In this document: positions 7,314 through 17,688 of the stretch, piece after piece
How positions within the stretch are numbered: position 1 is the stretch's first letter
Layout of the letters: each line of letters starts with the position of its first letter
Assembly: GCF_017309385.1 (NCBI RefSeq)
Contig: NZ_JAFJMJ010000002.1
Location: 1,736,001 to 1,800,000, forward strand
Direction of reading: 5' to 3'
Source: Amycolatopsis sp. 195334CR
GTDB taxonomy: Bacteria; Actinomycetota; Actinomycetes; Mycobacteriales; Pseudonocardiaceae
Length of the DNA stretch: 64,000 nucleotides
Notes under the pieces: model-generated
Seen by the model: the letters and a program-made list of their open reading frames with translations, nothing else
What the model was told of the DNA's origin: nothing
The model's database searches: none
Position numbers and translations under genes: made by a program

Positions 7314-8492
7314 CTACCCGAGCACGGCCTCGCGCTCCTCGGCGATGATCGCCTCGACGTCGAGGTCGTAGTTGCACAGCACCACACCGGTCCAGTCGCG
7401 GTCGAGGTAGATCGACCAGTTCGTGCTGCCACCCGCGATCCCGCCGCCGTGCCCGAGCACGCGTTGCTTGCGGTACAACCCCGCGACCGGGCCGTAAGCG
7501 TGGAAACTCTCGCCCCGCAACGGATCCACTGGTCCCATCGGCGCAGCGCTGATCTTCCCGTTGACGTACAGCTCGTGGTACGCGCGGCCGAGCAGCTTGC
7601 CCTCGCGCAGCGCGCGGGCGAACGAAAGCAGGTCGGGTGCGGTGGAGAAACCGTTGCCACCGCCCGATCCGATGAACCCGCGAGCCGAGTTCGAACCGGG
7701 GGCGCCGCCGAGCACCGCGCCCTTGTCGAGGTGGCGCACACAGTCCACACGCGACCCGTCGGCCTGGAGCGCGTAGGGGTGGGCGATGCGCGGATCGCTG
7801 AGCCATTCGGGCCGGGTGTGGTAGGCGGAACGGCCCATCCCCGCCGGGGTGAAGATGTGGTCGAGAACGTAGGTGTGGAACGGTTTCCCGGACACCGTGG
7901 CGACGAGCTCGCCGAGGAGGTCGTAGGCCGGGCTGTTGTAGGCCTTCGTGGTGCCGGGCGCGTCCTTGAGCACCATCTCGCGCGTGCGCCGCGCCAGGTA
8001 CGCGGTGCGTTCCTCGACGCTGGTGAAGATGTGCTCGGGCCCGGCGGGGCCGGGGTGGGCCAGGCCGGAGGTGTGCGTGAGCAGGTGGTGGACGGTGACC
8101 TTCCCGGCCACGTCGGCGGCGAACCCGCCGAGGTGCATGCCCAGCGTGTCGTGGAAGCGCAGCTTGTCCTGTTCGGCCAGTTGCACCACGGCCAGTCCGG
8201 TGAACGGTTTCGAGGCCGACGCCAGCGCGTACACGGTGTCCGTCCGATTCGGAATGCCCTGCTCCTTATCGGCCATGCCGTAGGAGCGCGTGAGCACCGG
8301 GTGGTCCCGGTAGGCGACCTGGACGGTGCCGGAGAACTGGTCGGCGTCGGCGAGCCGGCGCAGGTAGCGGTCGTAGCGGCCACCGGGCAGCATGGCACCG
8401 GGAACGGGCGTGGCCGCCGCGGTACCGGGCAGGGCGAGAGCGCCGCCGACGGCGGCCGCCATGCCGAAGAGGGCACGTCGTGAGGGGTTCAT
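7314..8492 (-). CDS. Secreted serine hydrolase, beta-lactamase (class C) family
   Basis: A 392-residue exported enzyme of the serine beta-lactamase/D-Ala carboxypeptidase fold. The N-terminus MNPSRRALFGMAAAVGGALALPGTAAA looks like a twin-arginine (Tat) signal peptide. The catalytic SxxK is SASK in ALASASKPFTG, the second motif is YNS in KAYNSPAYDLLG, and the third is HGG in LGHGGGIAGG. The ATG at 8492 gives this signal peptide directly; a start at 8564 would add 24 residues ahead of it and was rejected. Substrate is unknown; such proteins are esterases, amidases or peptidases and only rarely true beta-lactamases. Confidence 0.85.
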   Translation of the reverse strand: MNPSRRALFGMAAAVGGALALPGTAAATPVPGAMLPGGRYDRYLRRLADADQFSGTVQVAYRDHPVLTRSYGMADKEQGIPNRTDTVYALASASKPFTGLAVVQLAEQDKLRFHDTLGMHLGGFAADVAGKVTVHHLLTHTSGLAHPGPAGPEHIFTSVEERTAYLARRTREMVLKDAPGTTKAYNSPAYDLLGELVATVSGKPFHTYVLDHIFTPAGMGRSAYHTRPEWLSDPRIAHPYALQADGSRVDCVRHLDKGAVLGGAPGSNSARGFIGSGGGNGFSTAPDLLSFARALREGKLLGRAYHELYVNGKISAAPMGPVDPLRGESFHAYGPVAGLYRKQRVLGHGGGIAGGSTNWSIYLDRDWTGVVLCNYDLDVEAIIAEEREAVLG

Positions 8493-8529
8493 GCGGCGAT
8501 CGAACCGAAGGGCGTGTTTCCCCGGCGTT

Positions 8530-9507
8530 TCAGCCGTGCAGTTCGCGGTAGGTCCGCACGGCACCGGGGTGCAGCGGGACCTCGCCGGTGCCGATCAGCG
8601 TGCGGACGTCGAGGAACTGCGCGCCGACGGCTTCGGCGGGCACCAGGTCGGCGGCGTGGTTGACCAGCACGCGCACCACGGCGGCGGCCACGTCGTCGGG
8701 CAGCGCGGGGGAGCAGGCGAGCAGGTTCGCGGTGCCGATGGTGGGCACGTCGCCGACGCCCTCGTAGGCACTGGCCGGGACGCGCACCTGTTCGTAGACC
8801 GGGCCGTGCACCGAGCGCAGCACCGGCAGCGCGCGGTCGAGGGCCAGCAGCCGGATCGGGGTTTCGCGGTCGAGTTCGGCGATCGCGGGGGTCGGCACGC
8901 CGCCGGACCAGACCAGGGCGTCGACCCGGCGCTCGCGCAGCGCGGCGAGCGCGTCGTCGAGCAGGAGCGTGCTCGGCTGGACCTCGATGCCGGACACGGT
9001 GAGCAGGCGCTGTGCGAGGAAGGCGGCGCCGGAAAACCGCGAGCCGATGGCCACCGGGCGCCCGGCGAGTCCGGCCAGGTCGCGGACCGGGCCGTCGGCG
9101 CGGACGACGACCTGGAGGTAGTTCTCGTAGACCCGGCCGAGCGCGTGCAGCGGCACGGGGGCGGTGAAGGGCTCCTGCCCGAGCACCGCGGACTGCGCCA
9201 CGTCGGCCAGCACGAGGCCCAGGTCGACGGTGCCCTCGCGAAGCTGGGTCACGTTGGCGACGCTGGCTTCGGTCACCACCGCTTCACAGTGCAGGTCGGG
9301 TTCGGCCTTGGTGATCTCGGCGGCGAGCAACTGCGCGAAGGCGAGGTAGAAGCCACCACGCTCCCCGGCGGCGATGGTCACCTTGCGCTCGGGGCCGCGG
9401 TACCCGCCGGTCGCACACCCGGCGGCGAGCAGGGCCACCCCGCCGAGCAGCACGCTGCGGCGCCCGATGGGGCTACCCCCGGCGAGCGGCAGGTCGTGGC
9501 GCCTCAT
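8530..9507 (-). CDS. TAXI-family TRAP solute-binding lipoprotein
   Basis: A 325-residue periplasmic-type binding protein of the TAXI/NMT1 family. The N-terminus has an RR motif (GRRSVLLGG) and a lipobox LLAAGC at about residues 27-32, so it is probably a lipoprotein on the outer face. IAAGERGGFYLAFAQLLAAEI is the typical first strand and helix. Its start overlaps the sensor kinase stop by 4 bp, so it is the last gene of a regulator-kinase-receptor operon. No TRAP permease is nearby. It may present a ligand to the kinase instead of a transporter; that is inference from context. Confidence 0.85.
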   Translation of the reverse strand: MRRHDLPLAGGSPIGRRSVLLGGVALLAAGCATGGYRGPERKVTIAAGERGGFYLAFAQLLAAEITKAEPDLHCEAVVTEASVANVTQLREGTVDLGLVLADVAQSAVLGQEPFTAPVPLHALGRVYENYLQVVVRADGPVRDLAGLAGRPVAIGSRFSGAAFLAQRLLTVSGIEVQPSTLLLDDALAALRERRVDALVWSGGVPTPAIAELDRETPIRLLALDRALPVLRSVHGPVYEQVRVPASAYEGVGDVPTIGTANLLACSPALPDDVAAAVVRVLVNHAADLVPAEAVGAQFLDVRTLIGTGEVPLHPGAVRTYRELHG

Positions 9508-10883
9508 GGGGTCACCACCGGAAACTCCACTCGTACCGTCAGGCCGTGCGGGTCGGTGGCGTGCAGGCTCAAGACGCCCCCGTGCGCGGAGGTGAGCCGT
9601 TCCGCTATGGCGAGGCCGAGGCCCGTTCCACGCGGGGCGCCGTCGCCGCCGCGGCGCCAGAAGCGTTCGGTGGCCTTCGCCCGCTCCTCTTCGGACAGTC
9701 CGGGACCGTTGTCGCGCACCAGGAGTACCGCGCGGTCATCGTGCACCGACGCGCTCAGCGCCACTTCGGGACCACCGTGGCCGATAGCGTTGTCCAGCAG
9801 CACGTCCAGGATCTGCGCCAGATCCGATTCGGGACAGCGCAACAACACCGGCGGCAGCACACCCACCTTGATGTCCACATCGGACTGATCGGCCGACGGC
9901 CGCCAGGTGTCCACCCGTTCGGCGACCACGTTCCCCAGATCGGCGTGCTCCGGCGAACCCGCGGCCGCCGCCCTCGTCGCCGTGCTTTCGGCGACGGCCA
10001 GCGCGAGCAGACCGTCCAACAAGGACTCCAGTCGCTCCACTTCGGTCACCGTGGCGTGGTACGCGCGCTGCCCCTGCTCGTCGACCCGCGGTGCCAGTGA
10101 ATCCACCCGCAGGCGCAGCGCCGCCATCGGGTTCCGCAGCTGGTGCGAGGCGTCGGCGACCATCCGCCGTTGCTGCTCGGCGGATTCGAGCACGGCGTCG
10201 GACATCTGGTTGAACTCCCCGGCCAGCACCCGCAGTTCCTTCGGCCCGGTGCGGGCCGGGACCTGGGCGCGCCGCCCACCGGTCACCGCCAGCACCCCGT
10301 CCTCCAGCTGCCGCAACGGTTTGAGCACCCACCGGGCGAACAGCCAGGCGAGCGCCGCGAAGGCGAGTGCGGCGGCGACCGCGCCGAGCCCGGTCAGCAG
10401 CCACCGCCGGCCGACGTCGGCCGCGGCGATGTCCACCGACGCCCGCAGCAGCACTACCCCGGCCACCCGCGTGCTCGGGCCGACCGGCCGCGCGAACATC
10501 ACCGGATCGGCCGACCACGGGCTCAGCGTCTCCGGTGCCGGGGTGGCCTGGTTCCGCAGGGTGGCTTCGACCAGCTCGCGCACCGGCGGCTGGTCGAGGC
10601 CCAGGTCCGGGCTCTCCACCAGCGGCCGCCGGTGCGCGTCGACCACCAGCACCGGTTCGTTGTATAACGTCCTATACGCTTCGGCTTCGGTGCGCAGCAT
10701 GGCCGTGTCGCCGGATTCGACGGCCTGTTGCGCGAGCAGAACGAAGCGGTCGACGTCGGCGTTGCGGCTGATCACCAGCTGCTGCGTGCGCTGCTCGGCG
10801 GTCGCCGACAGCAGGGGCACGGCGAAGCCGGCGACCGCGACCAGCGCGAACACCAGCAGCGCGACGAGCAGGCGGGCACGCAC
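9504..10883 (-). CDS. Sensor histidine kinase
   Basis: A 459-residue membrane kinase. It has an N-terminal span, an extracytoplasmic sensor region of roughly 130 residues, a second span (WLLTGLGAVAAALAFAALAWLF), a HAMP linker, and a HisKA domain with the phospho-accepting histidine in ADASHQLRNPM. The HATPase domain has N box DNAIGHG, G1 DNGPGLS and G2 GTGLGLAIAERL. GTG start 4 bp after the response regulator's stop. A 16-bp palindromic motif (10662-10677) lies inside the sensor-coding part and recurs at 63372. It is the likely partner of the OmpR-type regulator. Confidence 0.93.
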   Translation of the reverse strand: MRARLLVALLVFALVAVAGFAVPLLSATAEQRTQQLVISRNADVDRFVLLAQQAVESGDTAMLRTEAEAYRTLYNEPVLVVDAHRRPLVESPDLGLDQPPVRELVEATLRNQATPAPETLSPWSADPVMFARPVGPSTRVAGVVLLRASVDIAAADVGRRWLLTGLGAVAAALAFAALAWLFARWVLKPLRQLEDGVLAVTGGRRAQVPARTGPKELRVLAGEFNQMSDAVLESAEQQRRMVADASHQLRNPMAALRLRVDSLAPRVDEQGQRAYHATVTEVERLESLLDGLLALAVAESTATRAAAAGSPEHADLGNVVAERVDTWRPSADQSDVDIKVGVLPPVLLRCPESDLAQILDVLLDNAIGHGGPEVALSASVHDDRAVLLVRDNGPGLSEEERAKATERFWRRGGDGAPRGTGLGLAIAERLTSAHGGVLSLHATDPHGLTVRVEFPVVTP

Positions 10884-10887
10884 CGGC

Positions 10888-12391
<1,504 letters not shown>

Positions 12392-12419
12392 CTCTCTTCC
12401 CACCAACCTGGAGGTATTT

Positions 12420-13187
12420 GTGACCGGACTGCTCGAAGGCAAGCGCCTGCTGATCACCGGGGTGATCACCGACGGCTCGATCGCCTTCCACGCCGCGAAG
12501 GTGGCGCAGGAGCAGGGCGCGAAGGTGGTGCTCACCGGGTTCGGGCGGATGTCGCTGGTCGAGCGCATCGCCAAGCGCCTGCCCGAGCCCGCGCCGGTGA
12601 TCGAGCTGGACGTGCAGGACAACGAGCACCTGGCCACCCTGGCCGACCGGGTCCGCGAGCACGTCGACGGGCTGGACGGGGTGCTGCACTCGATCGGGTT
12701 CGCGCCGCAGACCTGCCTGGGCGCGCCGTTCCTGGACGCCCCGCGCGAGGACGTCTCGGTGGCGGTGGAGGTCTCGGCGTACTCGTTCAAGTCGCTGACC
12801 GCCGCGGTGCTGCCGCTGCTCGGCGAGGGTTCGTCGGTGGTCGGCATGGACTTCGACGCGCGCGTGGCGTGGCCCGCCTACAACTGGATGGGCGTGGCGA
12901 AGGCGGCGCTGGAGTCGGTCAACCGCTACCTGGCGCGGGACCTGGGGCCGAAGGGCATCCGGGTGAACCTGGTCTCGGCCGGTCCGGTGAAGACCATGGC
13001 GGCGAAGTCGATCCCGGGCTTCGGCGAGCTGGAGGACTCGTGGGGCGAGCGCGCCCCGCTCGGCTGGAACACCGAGGACCCGACGCCGGTGGCGAAGTCC
13101 ATCTGCGCGGTGCTCTCGGACTGGCTGCCGGCCACCACCGGCTCGATGATCATGGTCGACGGCGGCGTGCACGCACTGGGCCTCTGA
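12420..13187 (+). CDS. inhA: NADH-dependent enoyl-ACP reductase InhA
   Basis: A 255-residue FabI-type enoyl-ACP reductase for the last step of fatty acid elongation. The N-terminus [33 protein letters not shown] parallels mycobacterial InhA closely. Catalytic Tyr154 and Lys161 occur in [10 protein letters not shown], with Met157 between them. HSIGFAPQ carries the serine equivalent to the NADH-site S94 of M. tuberculosis InhA, a known isoniazid-resistance position. GTG at 12420 follows GGAGG. It ends just before a strong hairpin and converges with the NTF2-like gene. Confidence 0.95.
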   Translation: MTGLLEGKRLLITGVITDGSIAFHAAKVAQEQGAKVVLTGFGRMSLVERIAKRLPEPAPVIELDVQDNEHLATLADRVREHVDGLDGVLHSIGFAPQTCLGAPFLDAPREDVSVAVEVSAYSFKSLTAAVLPLLGEGSSVVGMDFDARVAWPAYNWMGVAKAALESVNRYLARDLGPKGIRVNLVSAGPVKTMAAKSIPGFGELEDSWGERAPLGWNTEDPTPVAKSICAVLSDWLPATTGSMIMVDGGVHALGL

Positions 13188-13194
13188 CCCGACT

Positions 13195-13247
13195 GTCACG
13201 AATGTGGCTTTCGAGACGTTGTGCGTCTCGAAAGCCACATTCGTGAC
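13195..13247. terminator. Perfect 24-bp stem hairpin between convergent genes
   Basis: The arms at 13195-13218 and 13224-13247 are exact reverse complements with a 5-nt loop. It lies 8 bp after inhA and 6 bp before the end of the converging NTF2-like gene, so it fits a bidirectional terminator without a U tract. The outer arm contains GAATGTGGCTTTC, shared with the palindrome around the IS110 insertion and partly with 22612-22660. Its right arm carries GAAAGCCACATTCG at 13230-13243, an unoccupied match to the IS110 target guides. Confidence 0.8.
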
Positions 13248-13252
13248 ATGGG

Positions 13253-13648
13253 TCAGGTGCGGGCGGCGTCGGCGACGTGCCAGCTGTCCTCGTGCAGGTG
13301 GTACCGGGTGATCCGGCCGTCCACCACGGTCAGTTCGATGGCGAACCGGGTCTCGATCCAGTGGTCGTTCGCCCGGATGCGGGAACGCAGGTGCCCGGTG
13401 CGCACCGCTTCCTGACCGTCCACAAAGGTCCGCTCCACTTCGTACACGTCCCGCTCCAGGTAGCGGTCCAGGTCGGCGAAGAACTCGCGGACCTCGGCGC
13501 GCGTGGTGCGCTTGCCGATCCACGGCACGGCCGCGGTGTCGCCGGGGATGTCCCAGTCCACGGTGTCCGCGAACAGTCCGGCGATCCGGGCCGGGTCGTA
13601 GTCGGCCATCCGGCGGTCCAGTTCCGCCAGCACCTCACGCGTGTTCAT
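13253..13648 (-). CDS. SnoaL/NTF2-like protein
   Basis: A 131-residue single-domain protein of the NTF2-like/SnoaL_2 type: N-terminal helix [32 protein letters not shown], then a curved sheet ending [15 protein letters not shown]. This fold is used as a small-molecule binding or isomerase scaffold; the substrate is unknown. GAGGAG precedes the ATG. It follows the MFS exporter gene by 8 bp on the same strand, so the pair is probably co-transcribed and under the TetR regulator further upstream. Confidence 0.8.
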   Translation of the reverse strand: MNTREVLAELDRRMADYDPARIAGLFADTVDWDIPGDTAAVPWIGKRTTRAEVREFFADLDRYLERDVYEVERTFVDGQEAVRTGHLRSRIRANDHWIETRFAIELTVVDGRITRYHLHEDSWHVADAART

Positions 13649-13656
13649 CGTTCTCC

Positions 13657-14820
13657 TCATCCGATCGATACCAGAACTCGTTGCCGCATACGGGAAGCGA
13701 GGGCGACCCCGCCGAGGGCCAGCACACCGAGCGCGATGCTCACCCAGGTGACGCTGAGATAACCCAGCCCGGCGTCGATGATCAGCCCGCCCAGCCACGG
13801 CGCCAGCACGATGCCCACGTTGAACGCGGACACGTTGCTCGCCCCGGCCAGCGTCGGTGCCGAGGACGCCAGCGCGAACACCCGGACGTTGAGCGCGGGA
13901 TTGGTGACAAAACTGGTCAATCCCAGCAGGAACGCGGCGGCCACCGCCACCGGCACCGAGGTACCGGCGACCGCGAGCGCGGCGAACACCACCACCGCCG
14001 CGCCGAACCCGCCCGCGAGTGTCCTCAGTGGATGGACGTCGGCGAACCGCCCGCCCAGGGTGATGCCGATGACCGCGCCGACGCCGTACAGGCCGAGCAC
14101 CGCGGGCAGCCAGTCCACCGGCAGCCCGCTCACCTCGGTGAGCAGTGGCGCCAGGTAGCTGAAGGTGGCCATCGCCATCGCGGTGCTGGCCGAGGTGATG
14201 CCGAAAGCCAGCCACAGCTCGGGATCGCGGTACGAGCGCAGTTCACCGCGCAGGCTCGGGCGTTCGGCGGACGGCCGGACCGCGGGCACCAGCAGCAGCA
14301 CACCGATCATCGCCACCGCGGTCAGCGCCGCCACCGCCCAGAACGCCGAGCGCCAGCCCGCGAGCTGGCCCAGCCAGGTGCCCGCCGGCACGCCCAGCAC
14401 GTTGGCCACGGTCAGCCCGCCCGCCATCACCGCCAGCGCCCGGCCGCGCCGCCGCTCGGGCACCATCGCCACGGTGGTCACCGCGGCGACCGCCCAGAAC
14501 CCGGCCGCCGCCGCGGCGCTGACCACCCGCGAGGCGAACAGCAGGCCGTAGCCGGGGGAGACCGCGCCGGCCAGGTTGCCCAGCAGGAACACCGCGAGCA
14601 TGCCGAGCAGGGTGAGCTTGTGCGGCAGCCGGAGCGTGGCCGCGGCCAGCAGCGGCGCGGCGACCAGCATGCCCACCGCGAACGCGGAGATCAGCAGCCC
14701 GGCGTCCGGGATGCTCACGCCGAGATCGGCGGCGATCGGCGGCAGCAGCCCGGAGAGCATGAACTCCGAGGTGCCGAGCGCGAAGATGCTCAGCGCCAGC
14801 ACGTAGACGGCGATCGGCAT
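13657..14820 (-). CDS. MFS efflux transporter (DHA1 type)
   Basis: A 387-residue exporter with 12 predicted spans, of the drug:H+ antiporter 1 group. It starts [36 protein letters not shown], the N-terminus seen in the AraJ/YdhP/Cml type. Motif A is loosely kept in the loop after TM2 and motif C (the GG.. PAG segment of antiporters) is [14 protein letters not shown]. The start lies 14 bp from a TetR-type operator at 14834-14857, so the gene is probably repressed by the TetR protein encoded just upstream. Substrate unknown. Confidence 0.88.
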   Translation of the reverse strand: MPIAVYVLALSIFALGTSEFMLSGLLPPIAADLGVSIPDAGLLISAFAVGMLVAAPLLAAATLRLPHKLTLLGMLAVFLLGNLAGAVSPGYGLLFASRVVSAAAAAGFWAVAAVTTVAMVPERRRGRALAVMAGGLTVANVLGVPAGTWLGQLAGWRSAFWAVAALTAVAMIGVLLLVPAVRPSAERPSLRGELRSYRDPELWLAFGITSASTAMAMATFSYLAPLLTEVSGLPVDWLPAVLGLYGVGAVIGITLGGRFADVHPLRTLAGGFGAAVVVFAALAVAGTSVPVAVAAAFLLGLTSFVTNPALNVRVFALASSAPTLAGASNVSAFNVGIVLAPWLGGLIIDAGLGYLSVTWVSIALGVLALGGVALASRMRQRVLVSIG

Positions 14821-14833
14821 CGGCGTCCCCTTC

Positions 14834-14857
14834 GTTTTGGATCGGGCAGTGCAAAAT
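14834..14857. promoter_or_regulatory. TetR operator upstream of the MFS gene
   Basis: A 24-bp imperfect palindrome, half sites GTTTTGGATCG and TGCAAAAT, just before the exporter start. It shares GTTTTGGATCG and TGCAAAA with the site at 15488-15511, which lies before the TetR gene itself. Two near-identical palindromes in the two promoters strongly suggest one regulator controls both. Confidence 0.75.
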
Positions 14858-14895
14858 ATGGGCAGCAGGAAACCGCCGGGGGCGGGGGAGCGGGG

Positions 14896-15471
14896 TCAGA
14901 GCGTGCTGAGCGCCAGTTCGGCGACGCGTTCGAGAGTGGGGCGATCGGTACCGCTGCGCGCGCTCAGCCGGATCGCGCCGATCTGGCTGTGCACGAAACG
15001 GGCGAGCACGGCCGGGTCGTGGTCCGGGCCGATCTCGCCGGCGCGCTGGCCTTCGGTCACCACGGCGTGGATCGCGGCGACGTAGCGTTCGTTGTCCTTT
15101 GCCAGCTGCGCGCTAATCTCCGCGTCCTTGCCGCCGAGTTCGGCGACCGTGTTCACCGCGAGGCAGCCGTGGTTGTCGCTGGTGAACTCGTCCTCGACGG
15201 TGGACAGCAGCAGGGTGCGCAGCTTCTCGCGCGGCGAGCCCGGCTGCTCGAGGAAGTCGATCTGGTGCTGGGTCGCGGTGTCGCAGTAGTGCTGCAGCGC
15301 CCGGACGAACAGCGCGCGCTTGCTGCTGAAGGTGTTGTAGATGCTGCTGCGCCCGAGGCCGGTGGCCTCGCACAGCTGCTGGGTCGACGTGCCTTCGTAG
15401 CCGCCTCGCCAGAACGCGTGCATCGCGCGGTCGACGGCGGCGCGCTCGTCGAATTCTCGGGGGCGGGCCAT
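14896..15471 (-). CDS. TetR-family repressor of the adjacent MFS pump
   Basis: A 191-residue regulator with an N-terminal TetR helix-turn-helix ([39 protein letters not shown]) and a helical ligand domain with a C-terminal TetR_C-like part. ATG at 15471 gives the family-typical start [17 protein letters not shown]; the long upstream frame is the antisense of hemH. Palindromes before this gene and before the MFS gene are likely its operators, implying autoregulation and ligand-induced release. Confidence 0.9.
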   Translation of the reverse strand: MARPREFDERAAVDRAMHAFWRGGYEGTSTQQLCEATGLGRSSIYNTFSSKRALFVRALQHYCDTATQHQIDFLEQPGSPREKLRTLLLSTVEDEFTSDNHGCLAVNTVAELGGKDAEISAQLAKDNERYVAAIHAVVTEGQRAGEIGPDHDPAVLARFVHSQIGAIRLSARSGTDRPTLERVAELALSTL

Positions 15472-15487
15472 GCCGAGCACCGTACCT

Positions 15488-15511
15488 GTTTTGGATCGAC
15501 CGATGCAAAAC
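15488..15511. promoter_or_regulatory. TetR operator upstream of the repressor gene
   Basis: A 24-bp palindrome with half sites GTTTTGxATCG and CGATxCAAAAC, starting 17 bp from the TetR ATG and 35 bp from the hemH start on the other strand. It is more symmetric than its partner at 14834-14857, so it may be the stronger site. Given its place it could also influence hemH. Confidence 0.8.
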
Positions 15512-15546
15512 CCCCGGGCAAGCGTGGCCGGGATCACCGGGGGAAG

Positions 15547-16605
15547 ATGGACACCGTGGGTTACGACGCGCTGTTGTGGTTGTCCTTCGGTGGTCCGGAA
15601 GGGCCGGACGAGGTCATGCCGTTCCTGGAGAACGTGACGCGTGGCCGGGGTGTGCCGCGCGAGCGGCTCGAAGAGGTCGCCGAGCACTACCAGCACTTCG
15701 GCGGGGTGTCGCCGATCAACCGGCTCAACCGCGACGCGATCGCCGCGGTGGAGAAGGAACTCGCGGCCCAGGGCGTCGGCCTGCCGGTGTACTTCGGCAA
15801 CCGCAACTGGCGGCCGATGGTGGAGGACACGCTGGCGCGGATGCGGGCCGACGGCGTGCAGCGCGCCTTGGTGTTCCCGACCAGCGCCTACGGTGGTTAC
15901 TCCGCGTGCCGCCAGTACGACGAGGACATCGAGCGCGCGCGGGCCGCGGTCGGCGAGGACGCGCCGGAACTGACCAAGCTGCGCCAGTTCTTCGACCACC
16001 CGCTGTTCATCGGCGCCTTCGCCGACGCCGTGCGCACCGCCATCGCCGGACTCGACGACCCGGCGGGCGCGCGGATCGTGTTCGTGGCGCATTCGGTCCC
16101 GGTCAGCGCGGACAAGGCGGCCGGGCCGCCGGAAGAGGGCGGGCACCGGTACTCGCGCCAGATCGCCGAAGCGGCGCGCCTGGTGGCGGCCGAGGTGGGC
16201 GTGGCGACCTACGACGTGGTGTGGCAGTCGCGGTCCGGCCCGCCGCAGGTGCCGTGGCTGGAGCCGGACATCGTCGACCACATCGACGCGCTGCACGCCG
16301 AGGGCGTGCCCTCGGTGGTCGTCTGCCCGGTGGGCTTTGTCTCCGACCACCTCGAAGTGATCTGGGACCTGGACAACGAAGCCGCCGAACGCGCGCAGGA
16401 GCTCGGCATGGGCTTCGCCCGCGCGGCCACGCCCGGCACCGATCCGCGGTTCGCCGAGCTGGTGGTGGAACTGGTCCGCGAGCACGTCGCCACCGCACCG
16501 GCGCGCAAGCTGTCGGAGTTCCCGTCGGCGGGCTGCACGGTCAACGGCGCGCCCTGCGCGATCGCCTGCTGCGAACCGGCGAAGCGCCCGGCTCGACAGG
16601 GCTGA
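15547..16605 (+). CDS. hemH: Ferrochelatase, coproporphyrin type
   Basis: A 352-residue enzyme that inserts ferrous iron into the porphyrin; in actinobacteria the substrate is coproporphyrin III (CpfC). It begins with [16 protein letters not shown] and has [16 protein letters not shown] as in mycobacterial HemZ. The catalytic histidine is in [10 protein letters not shown], the second metal-site region is [20 protein letters not shown], and [21 protein letters not shown] carries conserved acidic residues. The C-terminus [13 protein letters not shown] supplies cysteines likely to hold the [2Fe-2S] cluster found in actinobacterial enzymes. In mycobacteria it follows inhA directly; here three genes intervene. 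Confidence 0.95.
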   Translation: MDTVGYDALLWLSFGGPEGPDEVMPFLENVTRGRGVPRERLEEVAEHYQHFGGVSPINRLNRDAIAAVEKELAAQGVGLPVYFGNRNWRPMVEDTLARMRADGVQRALVFPTSAYGGYSACRQYDEDIERARAAVGEDAPELTKLRQFFDHPLFIGAFADAVRTAIAGLDDPAGARIVFVAHSVPVSADKAAGPPEEGGHRYSRQIAEAARLVAAEVGVATYDVVWQSRSGPPQVPWLEPDIVDHIDALHAEGVPSVVVCPVGFVSDHLEVIWDLDNEAAERAQELGMGFARAATPGTDPRFAELVVELVREHVATAPARKLSEFPSAGCTVNGAPCAIACCEPAKRPARQG

Positions 16606-16637
16606 ATCCTTTTCGCCGCACGCCGCCTCTAGTAGGG

Positions 16638-16654
16638 GCCGGGACGTTCCCGGC
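16638..16654. terminator. Small GC hairpin after hemH
   Basis: GCCGGGA (16638-16644) and TCCCGGC (16648-16654) form a 7-bp stem with a 3-nt loop, 32 bp after the hemH stop and 22 bp before the sigma-factor start. It could end hemH transcription; there is no U tract. Confidence 0.35.
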
Positions 16655-16676
16655 GCTGGAGTAGTGGGGGTGGCTC

Positions 16677-17219
16677 ATGACCGAGGCAGGCTGGCCACGG
16701 GAAACCCTGGTCGTCGCCGCGCAGGGCGGGGATCCGGAGGCGATCGCCGCCCTGGTCTCCGGTTCGCACCCGCACGTGCAGCGCTTCGCGCGTTCGCTGT
16801 GCGCGTCGCCGGAGGACGCGGAGGACTCGGCGCAGGAGGCGCTGATCATCCTGTACCGCAAGATCGGCACGCTGCGGGCGTCCGGGGCGCTTGCGTCGTG
16901 GATGTTCCGGATCGTGCGCAACGAGTGCCTCCGCCGGGCGCGCCGGGCGTGGCGCGGCGACGACCTGGTCCGGGCCGGGGCGATGGATTCGGCGGAGGAC
17001 GACGTCCTGCGCGGGCTGGAGGCGCAACGGGTGGCCGCGGCGATCGCCGAGCTGCCCGCCGACCAGCGGCGCGTGCTGATCATGCGGGACATCCAGGGTT
17101 ATCCCGGCCGGGCCGTCGCCGACGCGCTCGGCCTGAGCACTGCGGCGATGAAGTCCCGGCTCCACCGGGCCAGGGCCACGGTCCGCGAACTGCTGCTGCT
17201 CCGGCTCGACGACCACTAG
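16677..17219 (+). CDS. ECF-type RNA polymerase sigma factor
   Basis: A 180-residue sigma factor with region 2 (CASPEDAEDSAQEALIILYRKIGTLRASGALASWMFRIVRNECLRRARR) and region 4 (LPADQRRVLIMRDIQGYPGRAVADALGLSTAAMKSRLHRARATVRELL). No C-terminal extension is present. It is followed 10 bp later by a peroxiredoxin-like gene, so it may direct an oxidative stress response. No anti-sigma gene is visible next to it, so control may be transcriptional or through an unlinked partner. Confidence 0.93.
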   Translation: MTEAGWPRETLVVAAQGGDPEAIAALVSGSHPHVQRFARSLCASPEDAEDSAQEALIILYRKIGTLRASGALASWMFRIVRNECLRRARRAWRGDDLVRAGAMDSAEDDVLRGLEAQRVAAAIAELPADQRRVLIMRDIQGYPGRAVADALGLSTAAMKSRLHRARATVRELLLLRLDDH

Positions 17220-17229
17220 GAGTTCCCTC

Positions 17230-17688
17230 GTGCTCGAAACCGGAACCACCGTGCCCGACCTCGCGCTGGAAGACACCGCCGGACGGCCGGTCGACCTCGC
17301 GGACTACCGGGGCGCGGACCACGTGCTGCTCTACTTCGCGCGCTCGACCACCTGCCCGGTGTGCAACCTCCACCTCAAGGACCTCACCGGGCGGGCCGCC
17401 GAACTGGCGGACGCCGGGGTGCGGCTCCTGGTCGTGGTGCCCGAGGGCCGGGCCGAAGCGGCGGCCTGGCAGGCCAAGCGCGCACTGCCGTTCCCGGTGG
17501 TCACCGGACGGCGCGGCAGCCCGCACGAGGCCGTCGGCCTGGTGCGGAAGGTGTTCGGCGCGCTGCAGCAGTCCGGCAGCCTGCTGATCGACCGCGACGG
17601 GGTCATCCGCCACGCCCACGCGGCGACCATGCCGGTCAACAGCTACGACCGGAAGGGGATCACCCAGGCCCTCAGCCGGCTGGGATGA
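17230..17688 (+). CDS. Peroxiredoxin-like thiol oxidoreductase
   Basis: A 152-residue AhpC/TSA-fold protein. The active-site loop reads YFARSTTCPVCNLHLKDL, with a CxxC in place of the single TxxC of most peroxiredoxins, so it may work as a thioredoxin-like reductase as well as a peroxidase. The GTG start follows the sigma stop by 10 bp. Its last 17 bp overlap the end of the converging phosphoesterase gene. Co-transcription with the ECF sigma gene suggests a redox stress role. Confidence 0.85.
   Translation: MLETGTTVPDLALEDTAGRPVDLADYRGADHVLLYFARSTTCPVCNLHLKDLTGRAAELADAGVRLLVVVPEGRAEAAAWQAKRALPFPVVTGRRGSPHEAVGLVRKVFGALQQSGSLLIDRDGVIRHAHAATMPVNSYDRKGITQALSRLG

Noticed and set aside
10662..10677. 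loxP-like recombination site
   Set aside because: The GTATA/TATAC motif has short arms and a 6-bp spacer and does not match loxP; a regulator site is more likely.
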